This document shows positions 16,886 through 24,812 of a stretch of DNA of 64,000 nt, one piece after another. How positions within the stretch are numbered: position 1 is the stretch's first letter; each line of letters opens with the position of its first letter. The translations under genes and the position numbers were made by a program. Location: assembly GCA_017429525.1 (NCBI GenBank), contig JAFROT010000013.1:186001-250000 (forward strand), given 5' to 3'. The stretch is from Bacteroidaceae bacterium (GTDB lineage Bacteria > Bacteroidota > Bacteroidia > Bacteroidales > Bacteroidaceae). The notes beneath the pieces were generated by a model that made no database searches, was not told the origin of the DNA, and worked only from the letters and a program-made list of their open reading frames with translations.

Positions 16886-18310
16886 CTATTTTCCACAAGG
16901 CAGATAGGTCTTGAGTTCTATGCTGCGTGCGATGATAGCGCGCATGTCGGCCAGCGAACCGACGAGGCCTGCAGCACGCACTTGGACGAGGGCGTTGCCG
17001 AGGGCTGTACCTTCCTGCGGACCTGCGATGACAGGCATCTGAAGGGCGTCTGCGGCAAACTGCATGAGGTACTGATTGCGCGAACCGCCTCCGATGACGT
17101 GCAGGCGCTGGATGTCGACCGCCGTGAGCCGACGCAGGATGTCGACGACCTCGCTGTAGCGGGCAGCCAGCGAGCGGAAAATGACACGAACGTAGTCGGC
17201 AGGCGTGACGGGGAGCGGCTGCGCGGTCTCGGTGAGGTACTCGCGGATGGCGGCCGTCATCGAGGCAGGATGGGCGAAACGTGGGTCGTCGGGCTGGATG
17301 ATGCTCTGACACGAGGAGGTGAGGCAAAGGGCGTTCAGTTCGTTGACATCGCCAGGCACCTCATCGGCCTTCCATTCACGACGACACTGCTCGAAGATCC
17401 AGAGACCCGTGATATTCTTGAGGAAGCGCGTCGTATGATCGAGCCCGCCCTCGTTGGTGAAGTTCTCGGCAAAGCTGTCGGCATTGATAATCGAAGTGGC
17501 CGACTCGACGCCCAGCAGGCTCCAGGTGCCACAGCTGAGGTAGGCGAAGCGGTCGTCTGAGGCAGGAACGGCAGCAACGGCAGAGGCTGTGTCGTGGGAG
17601 CCGACGGCCACGATGGGAATAGCACCAAGACCCGTGGCAGCCTGTACCTGAGCCGTGAGCGTGCCCACCTGCTCTCCTGGCTGAACAAGCCTACCAAAGC
17701 GATCGCGCGAGAGCCCTATGGCCTGCAAGAGGTCGGGGTCGAGGTCGCCCGTTCGGGGATTGAGCATCTGAGAGGTAGAGGCCACGGTGTACTCGCAGAC
17801 GGCTTCGCCCGTGAGCATATAGATGAGGGCATCGGGGATGAACAGGATCTTATCGGCCTGCTGAAGGGCTACGCTACCCTCGCTGCGCTGCGTGGCGAGC
17901 TGGAAGAGCGAATTGAAGGGCATGAACTGAATGCCTGTGCGGTCGTAGACCTCTGACGAAGGCATCTTGTCGGCGAAAAAGCGGTCCATAGCTCCGTCGG
18001 TATATGGATCGCGATAGCAATGGGGCAAGCCGAGGAGCTGTCCATCGGAACCGAAGAAAGCGAAATCGCAGCCCCAGGTGTCGATGCCGATGCTCTGCAG
18101 CCCGATGCCTTCGGCACTGACTTTCCGCAAGGCCTTCAGCACTTCATTGTAGAGATGAGGGAGATCCCAGTAGATATGTCCTCCGAGGGGCAACTGGGGA
18201 TTGTCAAAACGTGTGAACTCGCGCATCAAGATGCTTTGTCCGTCAAAAGTAGCAAGGACAGTACGTCCGCTGGTGGCGCCGAGATCTACGGCAAGGTAGT
18301 TAGTAGGCAT
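16886..18310 (-). CDS. rhaB: Rhamnulokinase
   Basis: 474 residues of the FGGY sugar-kinase family, closest in motif to RhaB: ATP-site loop AVDLGATSGRTVLATF (8-23), GIDTWGCDFAFFG (substrate-side Asp), HDTASAV, YLSCGTWSLLGVE and IGGGSRNQYLMQ. It phosphorylates L-rhamnulose to L-rhamnulose 1-phosphate. The other rhamnose genes (isomerase, transporter, aldolase) are not in the window. The promoter box TATCTTTG is at 18418-18425, and the gene is divergent from an AraC-type regulator, probably its activator. Confidence 0.9.
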   Translation of the reverse strand: MPTNYLAVDLGATSGRTVLATFDGQSILMREFTRFDNPQLPLGGHIYWDLPHLYNEVLKALRKVSAEGIGLQSIGIDTWGCDFAFFGSDGQLLGLPHCYRDPYTDGAMDRFFADKMPSSEVYDRTGIQFMPFNSLFQLATQRSEGSVALQQADKILFIPDALIYMLTGEAVCEYTVASTSQMLNPRTGDLDPDLLQAIGLSRDRFGRLVQPGEQVGTLTAQVQAATGLGAIPIVAVGSHDTASAVAAVPASDDRFAYLSCGTWSLLGVESATSIINADSFAENFTNEGGLDHTTRFLKNITGLWIFEQCRREWKADEVPGDVNELNALCLTSSCQSIIQPDDPRFAHPASMTAAIREYLTETAQPLPVTPADYVRVIFRSLAARYSEVVDILRRLTAVDIQRLHVIGGGSRNQYLMQFAADALQMPVIAGPQEGTALGNALVQVRAAGLVGSLADMRAIIARSIELKTYLPCGK

Positions 18311-18376
18311 TACGCTATGGTTGTTGTTTAATGGTTAAACTAATTATCGTCGAACGAGTAGCACTGGACGTTGAAG

Positions 18377-18392
18377 GAACGACAGGTCGTTC
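18377..18392. promoter_or_regulatory. 16-bp palindrome in the rhaB leader
   Basis: GAACGACAGGTCGTTC lies about 15-30 bases downstream of the expected rhaB transcription start. It could be a regulator-binding site for the divergent AraC protein or a leader hairpin; nothing else shows which. Confidence 0.45.
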
Positions 18393-18525
18393 TTCGCCTC
18401 TTAAGGGTTTATGGGTGCAAAGATAAGAAGTATTTGAACACACGTGGCTATGTTTTTTGACCATTATGCTGTAGAAAATGCCTAAAAAGCTTTTTTATGT
18501 GCAAAAGTTCGTCTATCTTCGCGCC

Positions 18526-19392
18526 ATGAATCCCATTCAATACATCATTGAGAGCGATCGCGACCTCTTGTGGGGGCTGTCGGTGTGCTCCGTGGGCTTC
18601 CAGCATGTGGAGGCGGGTGCGCCCTACCCTCCTCGCCATCATGCAGAGAACTATCTGTTCAATCCGCTGACAGGACGCGTGCTGCAGGAGTACCAGTTGC
18701 TCTACATCACGCGCGGACGAGGCATTCTGAAAACGGCTCATGCGGGTGAGCAACAAGTAGATGCAGGCACGATGTTCCTCATCTTCCCTGGCGAATGGCA
18801 CACCTATCAGCCCGACCTCTCAACGGGTTGGGACGAGTATTGGATTGGATTCAAAGGGCCGAATATCGACCATCGCGTGGCAGCGGGTTTCCTTTCGCCA
18901 GAGCATCCCGTCTACCGCGTTGGGCAACTCGAGGTAGGCGTGAACCTCTATCGCGAAGCCATTCACGTAGCGACGCGTCAGGAGGCTTACTTCCAACAAC
19001 TGCTCTGCGGAATCGTGAATCACCTGCTCGGGTTAATGTTTATGACCAGCATCAATCGCGACTATGACCGCGAGAGCGATGTACCCGAACTTATCAGCCG
19101 TGCCCGCGATTTCATGCAAAGATGCATCGAGGAGGATATCTCAATGCCCGACGTGGCATCGGCGCTGAACGTCTCGTACACCACCTTCCGCCGCCTCTTC
19201 AAGCGCTACACAGGTTTGGCTCCTTCGCAGTACTTCATCAACCTGCGGCTGCATCGCGCCAAGCAACTGCTGCGTTCAACGGACTGTAGTATTAAGGAAA
19301 TTGCGTTCCGCCTTCATTTCGAGAATCCAGAATACTTCGCCACGCTCTTCAAGAAACGCACTGGCCTGCGACCGAGCGACTTCAGAACGTAG
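18526..19392 (+). CDS. AraC-family transcriptional regulator with cupin sensor domain
   Basis: 288 residues: N-terminal cupin sugar-binding domain (about 20-160; LLYITRGRGILKTAHAG, GTMFLIFPGEWHTYQP) and C-terminal AraC domain with two helix-turn-helix motifs (MPDVASALNVSYTTFRRLFKR and IKEIAFRLHFENPEYFATLFKK). Divergent position next to rhaB suggests it senses rhamnose or a product; this is inference. The ATG at 18526 follows a promoter-like TATCTTCG (18514-18521) by only four bases, so the mRNA may be leaderless. Confidence 0.88.
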   Translation: MNPIQYIIESDRDLLWGLSVCSVGFQHVEAGAPYPPRHHAENYLFNPLTGRVLQEYQLLYITRGRGILKTAHAGEQQVDAGTMFLIFPGEWHTYQPDLSTGWDEYWIGFKGPNIDHRVAAGFLSPEHPVYRVGQLEVGVNLYREAIHVATRQEAYFQQLLCGIVNHLLGLMFMTSINRDYDRESDVPELISRARDFMQRCIEEDISMPDVASALNVSYTTFRRLFKRYTGLAPSQYFINLRLHRAKQLLRSTDCSIKEIAFRLHFENPEYFATLFKKRTGLRPSDFRT

Positions 19393-19443
19393 AGTGAAAA
19401 AAGGGAAAAGGGGAAGAGTGGAAAGGGAAATGGGAAAAATGAA

Positions 19444-19513
19444 AGAGTGAAAAGGGAAAAATAAGAGTTACTTAATCCTCTACAGGTAAACTCTATTTTC
19501 CACTTTTCACTCT
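19444..19513. terminator. Convergent terminator-like inverted repeat
   Basis: AGAGTGAAAAGGGAAAAATA (from 19444) is nearly complementary to TATTTTCCACTTTTCACTCT (ending 19513), a stem of about 25 bp between the AraC gene and the efflux operon. The flanks are purine-rich on the left and pyrimidine-rich on the right. Confidence 0.6.
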
Positions 19514-19531
19514 TTCACTTTTCACTACTTT

Positions 19532-20716
19532 TCAGTTAAAGACCGTACGGCCGACAGCCTTGCGAATCTCGAACATATAGAAGAAGCAAGACAAGAGGAA
19601 ATAGATGCCAGCGAGAATCCAAAGTGCCATGATCTCTGAGCGGCAGTCACCTATCGAAGCGCCCATTCCTTGGATGCGGGCGTAGGCATTCAGCCCCCAC
19701 GTCGACGGGAACACGGAGGCGACTCCTTTCCATAACGGTGGAATGGCAGCACCTGGCCAGCTGACACCAGAGAGGAACAACAGGGGAACGGACATGAACA
19801 CGAACAAGAGGATACAGTCCTCGCGCCGATAAACAAAGCTGGACCAGAAGATGGCCATATAAGTGCAGGCCAACAGATAAGGCACGAAGAAACCGACAAG
19901 GTCCCAGAAATGCCCCAACTGCGGCAGTCCAAACCATCGTGTGACGCATACAGCCATATAAAAGGCCATGAGCAGGAACAACAGGAAATGGACGAGGCCC
20001 TTGCCGAGGACAATAGCGAGGGTGTTCTTGTAATGCTTGTTGGGCGGAATGACCAAGCCACGGAAACGCTCACGCGAACGGCCCATAGACATGCCGACAC
20101 TCAAGCACAGCGCCTGCTGAAGGATCAGCATCAAAACAGGCGGAATCAGGAAAGCGGCAAAGCCGCCAGCCGGATTGTAGAGCTTCACTTCCTCAAAACG
20201 AATGGGCCAACGAGCCAGTTGCTCCTCGCGACGCGTCAGATACGTCTGGTTCTTTGCTACCTTAATATTGCGATTCAGTTCCTGCGCCACGTTGACAACT
20301 GCCAGATATTCTACTTTGTAGTAGAGCATCGATGTGAGATCGCTATACAAACCCACAACAACCTGCTCGCCACGCCAGAGGCCGAGATTGAAATCAGAAG
20401 GAATGCGCAGAATTCCGTAAACATCTCGACGGCGCATCAGTTCCTGAGCCTCCTCCATACTGATGCAATGAGCCGCCACGTTCACCTCGGAAGTGGCGTC
20501 GACACGACGGATGAAATCACGACTGCGAGCGCTCATGCTCTCATCCACGACACAGATGGGCAGCTCGCGCTGCGTCTCGGTGTTGTAGATCATGGCATAA
20601 AGCAACGGATAGGCCAAAGGCAAGAGTATGGCGAAGATGAGGATTCCCTCGTCTTTCACCAACTCGCTGATCTCGTCGAGCCAGACGTGAAATATCGGAA
20701 ACTTAGGCTTTCTCAT
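19532..20716 (-). CDS. ABC-2 type permease subunit (second)
   Basis: 394 residues of the YbhR/YhiH permease type: an N-terminal membrane helix (FAILLPLAYPLLYAMIYN), a periplasmic domain of about 130 residues and five or six helices in the C-terminal half. Start and stop overlap the preceding permease by four bases (20713-20716), so the two are translationally coupled and probably form a heterodimer in the inner membrane. It is the last gene of a TolC/HlyD operon. Confidence 0.85.
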   Translation of the reverse strand: MRKPKFPIFHVWLDEISELVKDEGILIFAILLPLAYPLLYAMIYNTETQRELPICVVDESMSARSRDFIRRVDATSEVNVAAHCISMEEAQELMRRRDVYGILRIPSDFNLGLWRGEQVVVGLYSDLTSMLYYKVEYLAVVNVAQELNRNIKVAKNQTYLTRREEQLARWPIRFEEVKLYNPAGGFAAFLIPPVLMLILQQALCLSVGMSMGRSRERFRGLVIPPNKHYKNTLAIVLGKGLVHFLLFLLMAFYMAVCVTRWFGLPQLGHFWDLVGFFVPYLLACTYMAIFWSSFVYRREDCILLFVFMSVPLLFLSGVSWPGAAIPPLWKGVASVFPSTWGLNAYARIQGMGASIGDCRSEIMALWILAGIYFLLSCFFYMFEIRKAVGRTVFN

Positions 20717-21936
20717 GCTCGATACTCTTTATTGAGGAAGGCGTCCTTCAAGCGGTACATAAACACAATGGGCAGAATGACCAGAGCCACAAGAGCGATG
20801 ACATGGGGCCAGACGTAACTAATGTGATAGCCGTTCAACGCTTGATTGACGTAAATAAGGAAATAGTGGTGCAAAGGGAAGATGTTCGACAGCCATTGGA
20901 ACGGCTTGTCCATGGCCGAGACAGGGAACGAGAAGCCCGCGAGCGAGAACTGCATCACGCCGAGCAGCGAGCACGCCGACATCGCTATGCGCAAGTAGCC
21001 AGGAAAAGCTTCGTACAAAAGCAGGCCGAAACCTTGCGATGCGAGCACAGCCAGAAGGCCCCACAGCATCATTCGCGGAATACCACAAGCACAGGGGAAC
21101 TGAAGGTAGCTGTAGAACACCAGGTCAATGACCCAGAAGACGAGCGTGTAGAGCATCGTCTGCGGCAACAGTTTGGCCGTGACGATGAGGGGGACGTTAC
21201 CACGTCCCATCGCATAGAGCTCTTTCTGCCGTCGCTGTTTCCATTCGATACCTATGCCATAGCTGGTCGTGAGCATGATGACCAGCATCAGCAACCCGGG
21301 AACAATGAGGTTGGAAAGGACGACAGAGTAGTTCAGATGAGGATTGCCCAACGGATGGCTCTCGATGACAATAGGCTGAATGGTCCCCATAATCTGGTCG
21401 TCAGTGAAGCCACGGGCACGCATCGTCTCGCGAGTAATAGCCAGTCCGGCCAACTCACTCAGCTTGCGCATGTCCTTCATCAGCAGCGAGGCTGCGATGT
21501 AATAGGTGTCGTTGGTGTAGAATGAGATGACGGGTTGACGCTGCGTAAGAGCTGCCTCTGTAGTGCCTTTGGGGATGCGGAAGATGGCATAGATCTCTCC
21601 GCGCTGCATAGCCTGTCGTGCTTCGGTGAAGCTCGTGGTCTCGAAGACGAAGCGCGTCTCCTCCATCGAGCCGAGGATGCGAGTGAGCTGACGCGTGACA
21701 TGAGTGTCATCCTCATCAACCAAGGCAGCAGGCAGTTTCGTAGGCAGTCCACTTCCCATCATCGAGGTGAACAGCCACAAGAACGTCAGCGGCGCCACGA
21801 TCATGATCATCAAGAAGATGGGCCTTCTCGAGAACCGCCGCAACTCCCTGAAGAAGATCTGCCAAAAGGCTGACCACCACGTCCCTTCGAACGTAGAGGT
21901 GCCATTGGCTTCTGTAGTAGGATTGACTATTTGCAT
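20713..21936 (-). CDS. ABC-2 type permease subunit (first)
   Basis: 407 residues with the same architecture as the next gene: helix after REL RRFSRRP (RPIFLMIMIVAPLTFLWLFTSMM), a periplasmic domain and a C-terminal bundle (LIVPGLLMLVIMLTTSYGIGIE, GLLAVLASQGFGLLLYEAF). The ATG at 21936 has GGAG eight bases upstream; the longer frame starts with GTG inside that ribosome-binding site. No nucleotide-binding protein is encoded in the operon, so an ATPase must come from elsewhere or these permeases work differently. Confidence 0.85.
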   Translation of the reverse strand: MQIVNPTTEANGTSTFEGTWWSAFWQIFFRELRRFSRRPIFLMIMIVAPLTFLWLFTSMMGSGLPTKLPAALVDEDDTHVTRQLTRILGSMEETRFVFETTSFTEARQAMQRGEIYAIFRIPKGTTEAALTQRQPVISFYTNDTYYIAASLLMKDMRKLSELAGLAITRETMRARGFTDDQIMGTIQPIVIESHPLGNPHLNYSVVLSNLIVPGLLMLVIMLTTSYGIGIEWKQRRQKELYAMGRGNVPLIVTAKLLPQTMLYTLVFWVIDLVFYSYLQFPCACGIPRMMLWGLLAVLASQGFGLLLYEAFPGYLRIAMSACSLLGVMQFSLAGFSFPVSAMDKPFQWLSNIFPLHHYFLIYVNQALNGYHISYVWPHVIALVALVILPIVFMYRLKDAFLNKEYRA

Positions 21937-21970
21937 GAACAATATCTCCACAAAAAGGAATCGGAGATCG

Positions 21971-22957
21971 TTACTTGATGATTACCGTCATGCCTGCCAG
22001 GATGTCCTTAACATCAGCATCGTTGACGGCACGAGCAGTGACTTCGAAAGTCTTCAGGTCGTACTTATCGAGGGCCTTGGTGGCCTTCCACGTCGCGTAA
22101 CTGCCCATGACGTTCATATTGGTGATGCGCACGGTCAGCTCCCGGTCGAGGGCCGGAACATAGATAGTCTTCTCCATGCCAGCCTTGAGTTCGGGCAAGA
22201 AGTCCTCGCGGATGTTGAATACGAAACGGACGTCGTTGTCCTTGGCGATATTCATGATAGGCGCACCAGTACCCACGAGTTCACCGACCTCCGGGAATAT
22301 CTCTGTGACGGTGCCATCAGCACTGGCCACGAGAACAGTTTCATTCATATAGCCCTGTACCTCGTTAATAGCGCCCTGTGCACGAGCGACCTGCGCTGCT
22401 GCGGCAGTCTTGTCCTCGAGTCGTGCACCTTCCTTAGCCATCTCGTATTGGCTACGGGCAGCCTTCTCGGTGGCCTGCATAGCCTTCAGCTGCGCCTCGG
22501 CCTCATCGCGCTTCTGAGCGGGGATGACGCCCTCATCGTAGAGACGAGCCACACGCGTATAAGTCTTCTCGGCTACATCGAGACCAGCCTTGGCTTTCTG
22601 CCACAGCTCGTATGCGCCCTGTATCTCTTGGCGGCGAGCTCCGTTCTGAGCCTTCTGCTCAATAGCCTTGGCAGCAGCTTCGGCAGCCTCGGCCTGCTGC
22701 ATCTTGGCCATGACCTCAGGCGAATCCATGATGGCGAGCGTATCGCCTGCCTTCACTTTGTCGCCCGACTGTACGCGCAGCTCCTTCACACGGCTTGGGA
22801 CCTTGCTTGAGACACGATAGTCGCTCGTCTCGGCTTGTCCTTGAAGTACCTCTTGCGGCTTGGGGAGAAAAATACCCACTAAGATAACCAGTGCCATCAC
22901 ACCAACAAGGACGAGGGCAATGATCAATAGATTGTTCAGTTTACTTCTTTTTGCCAT
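21971..22957 (-). CDS. HlyD-family membrane fusion protein
   Basis: 328 residues: signal-anchor helix (9-30, LLIIALVLVGVMALVILVGIF), biotinyl-lipoyl half-motifs around a long Ala/Glu/Lys coiled coil (about 85-190), then a beta-barrel domain (VLVASADGTVTEIFPEVGELV). It bridges inner-membrane permeases to the TolC channel. Gaps are 34 bases to the downstream permease and 49 to the upstream TolC gene. Confidence 0.9.
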   Translation of the reverse strand: MAKRSKLNNLLIIALVLVGVMALVILVGIFLPKPQEVLQGQAETSDYRVSSKVPSRVKELRVQSGDKVKAGDTLAIMDSPEVMAKMQQAEAAEAAAKAIEQKAQNGARRQEIQGAYELWQKAKAGLDVAEKTYTRVARLYDEGVIPAQKRDEAEAQLKAMQATEKAARSQYEMAKEGARLEDKTAAAAQVARAQGAINEVQGYMNETVLVASADGTVTEIFPEVGELVGTGAPIMNIAKDNDVRFVFNIREDFLPELKAGMEKTIYVPALDRELTVRITNMNVMGSYATWKATKALDKYDLKTFEVTARAVNDADVKDILAGMTVIIK

Positions 22958-23006
22958 AATATATCTTGTTTTTCACTTCAATGTTTCACCTCTCATTCTT
23001 CACTTT

Positions 23007-24647
23007 TCATTTACTCAGCGTTCCCAGTGCCCGCATCAGGTAGAGGTCGGCCAGCCGGACATCAATAGCGGCCTCGACGAGCGTCGAATGAGCAGAGAGC
23101 CACGCCGTCTGAGCCTGCAATACGTTGGAAACGGGAATGACACCTTCACGCATGCCAAGATTGGCCATACGCAGATTCTCGTCGGCCTGCTCTTGCGAGC
23201 GCAGGGCTGTCGAGAGGCGGCGCTGCGCCTCCTGCATCTTCTGCTTGTTCTGGTTGACCTGAAGGGTGATTTTCTCGCGGACTTCGTCGACACGCGTCTC
23301 AGCCATAGCAGCCTCCGCCTTCGCCTGACGGACCTTATAGATGCGATCGCCCCAGGTTACGATGGGCACTTTCAGCACCACACCGGCGCTCCACATCCCG
23401 TTGAACTTCTTCTCAAAGCCATTGAACACATTGGGATTGGAAACAAGATAGCCTGCTGTCAGTGCGAGATTGGGCATATACTCTGAACGAGCCACTTTCA
23501 CCTCCTCACGCTTCACTTGTGCAGCGATGTCAAGGGCACGGATCTCTGCTCGATGGGCAAGAGCCGTCTCGACAGCGAAATCTCTGTCAGCATTAGGTTG
23601 CAAGGAAATGGACATCTGAAGGGCTCCATCAGCTGAGACATCCTCGGTCTCGTCCTCAAGGGTGAAGTTGGCATCCATCGGCAGTCCGCAGATTTGTGCC
23701 AGCGCCATGCGCGACAGCGCCAAACCGTTATCGACCTGTATCATAGCCACTTCAGCCTCATTGACTTTCACTTTCACGGATAGTCCATCGGCCTTTGTGG
23801 CCATGCCCTCAGCAATCAGCTTGTCAACATCGCCATCGAGTTTCTTGACTGTGGTAAGGAAGCTCTCAGCCAACTTCTTCTTGCTCTGCAAAGCAACGAT
23901 GCGCCAGTAGGCCTCATCGACACTCACCAGCAAATCCTGCTCCTGCATCGTGTACTGCTCGCCCGCGGCTTCCTGGGCCAGACGCGTAATGCGGTCGTAA
24001 GCACGGATCTTGCCGCCCATGTACAGAGGTTGAGTCAGCATGACGGCAGCACCCGTCATATTACGGGTGTCGGTACGGAAGGCATCGACAATGCTCTGCC
24101 CGGCGCCATCCACCATCTGCGCCATGCTGGTCAACATCCCATTGAAAGCGGTCGAGGCTTGTGCCAGATAAGGCGCAGCCATCTGCTGCAGCAAAGATGG
24201 GTTTGCCAGCATCTGAGCCAGCTGCGGATTCTGTGCTAAGATGGCTTGAATCTGGGGATCTCTCATCAGCGCCTGAAACTCTGGCGACGAAGGCAGATTA
24301 GCCAAATGCTGTTGGAAAGCAGCAGCCCCTTGCTGTACACCTTCGCCGATAGCGCCAGCCATGGTTGAGCCGGCATGAGAGAGTACCTGTTTTTGATGCT
24401 TGTTCAGCAACGACACTTCCTTTGAAGTGCGCTGATAAGTCCCGACGGCTGAAATCTTGGGCAGATAATTGGTCTGTACGCTCTTGTGCTGCCAATAAGC
24501 AGCATCCCGCTTGAGTTGGCTCATCTGGAGCTCCTTATTGTTGTTAAGCGCCAGAGCCCGACAACTGTCAAGAGTCAACACCTGGGCTGAAACCGTTGCG
24601 ACGCCTACAAGCGCCACAGCAAAACATACCAATATTCGTTTTGTCAT
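23007..24647 (-). CDS. TolC-family outer membrane efflux channel
   Basis: 546 residues with signal peptide (MTKRILVCFAVALVGVATVSAQ) and two OEP repeats of long alternating helices. An extra segment of about 110 residues (about 75-185), rich in Gln, Ala and Met (EFQALMRDPQIQAILAQNPQ), is inserted in the first repeat after the periplasmic helix; family members are usually 420-480 residues. The ATG at 24647 gives a clean signal peptide, and the promoter box TACCTTTG at 24681-24688 serves the whole four-gene operon. Confidence 0.88.
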   Translation of the reverse strand: MTKRILVCFAVALVGVATVSAQVLTLDSCRALALNNNKELQMSQLKRDAAYWQHKSVQTNYLPKISAVGTYQRTSKEVSLLNKHQKQVLSHAGSTMAGAIGEGVQQGAAAFQQHLANLPSSPEFQALMRDPQIQAILAQNPQLAQMLANPSLLQQMAAPYLAQASTAFNGMLTSMAQMVDGAGQSIVDAFRTDTRNMTGAAVMLTQPLYMGGKIRAYDRITRLAQEAAGEQYTMQEQDLLVSVDEAYWRIVALQSKKKLAESFLTTVKKLDGDVDKLIAEGMATKADGLSVKVKVNEAEVAMIQVDNGLALSRMALAQICGLPMDANFTLEDETEDVSADGALQMSISLQPNADRDFAVETALAHRAEIRALDIAAQVKREEVKVARSEYMPNLALTAGYLVSNPNVFNGFEKKFNGMWSAGVVLKVPIVTWGDRIYKVRQAKAEAAMAETRVDEVREKITLQVNQNKQKMQEAQRRLSTALRSQEQADENLRMANLGMREGVIPVSNVLQAQTAWLSAHSTLVEAAIDVRLADLYLMRALGTLSK

Positions 24648-24812
24648 ATACATCTGATATAGGTCATTCCATTGCGGGTGCAAAGGTAAGGACTTTGAGT
24701 CATGCGACAAAGGAAATCCCTGACAAAGATTGTGCAATTAGTCTTTTATTATACTTTCAAACGCCACTCATTGTTCTATTTGTCATCCATTTTAACTCTT
24801 ATGTCCCATCGC

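Noticed and set aside
16605-16907. Open plus-strand frame with NENVNENV repeats
   Set aside because: It is the translation of the 12-bp tandem repeat plus antisense of the NUDIX gene; no start signals or family resemblance.
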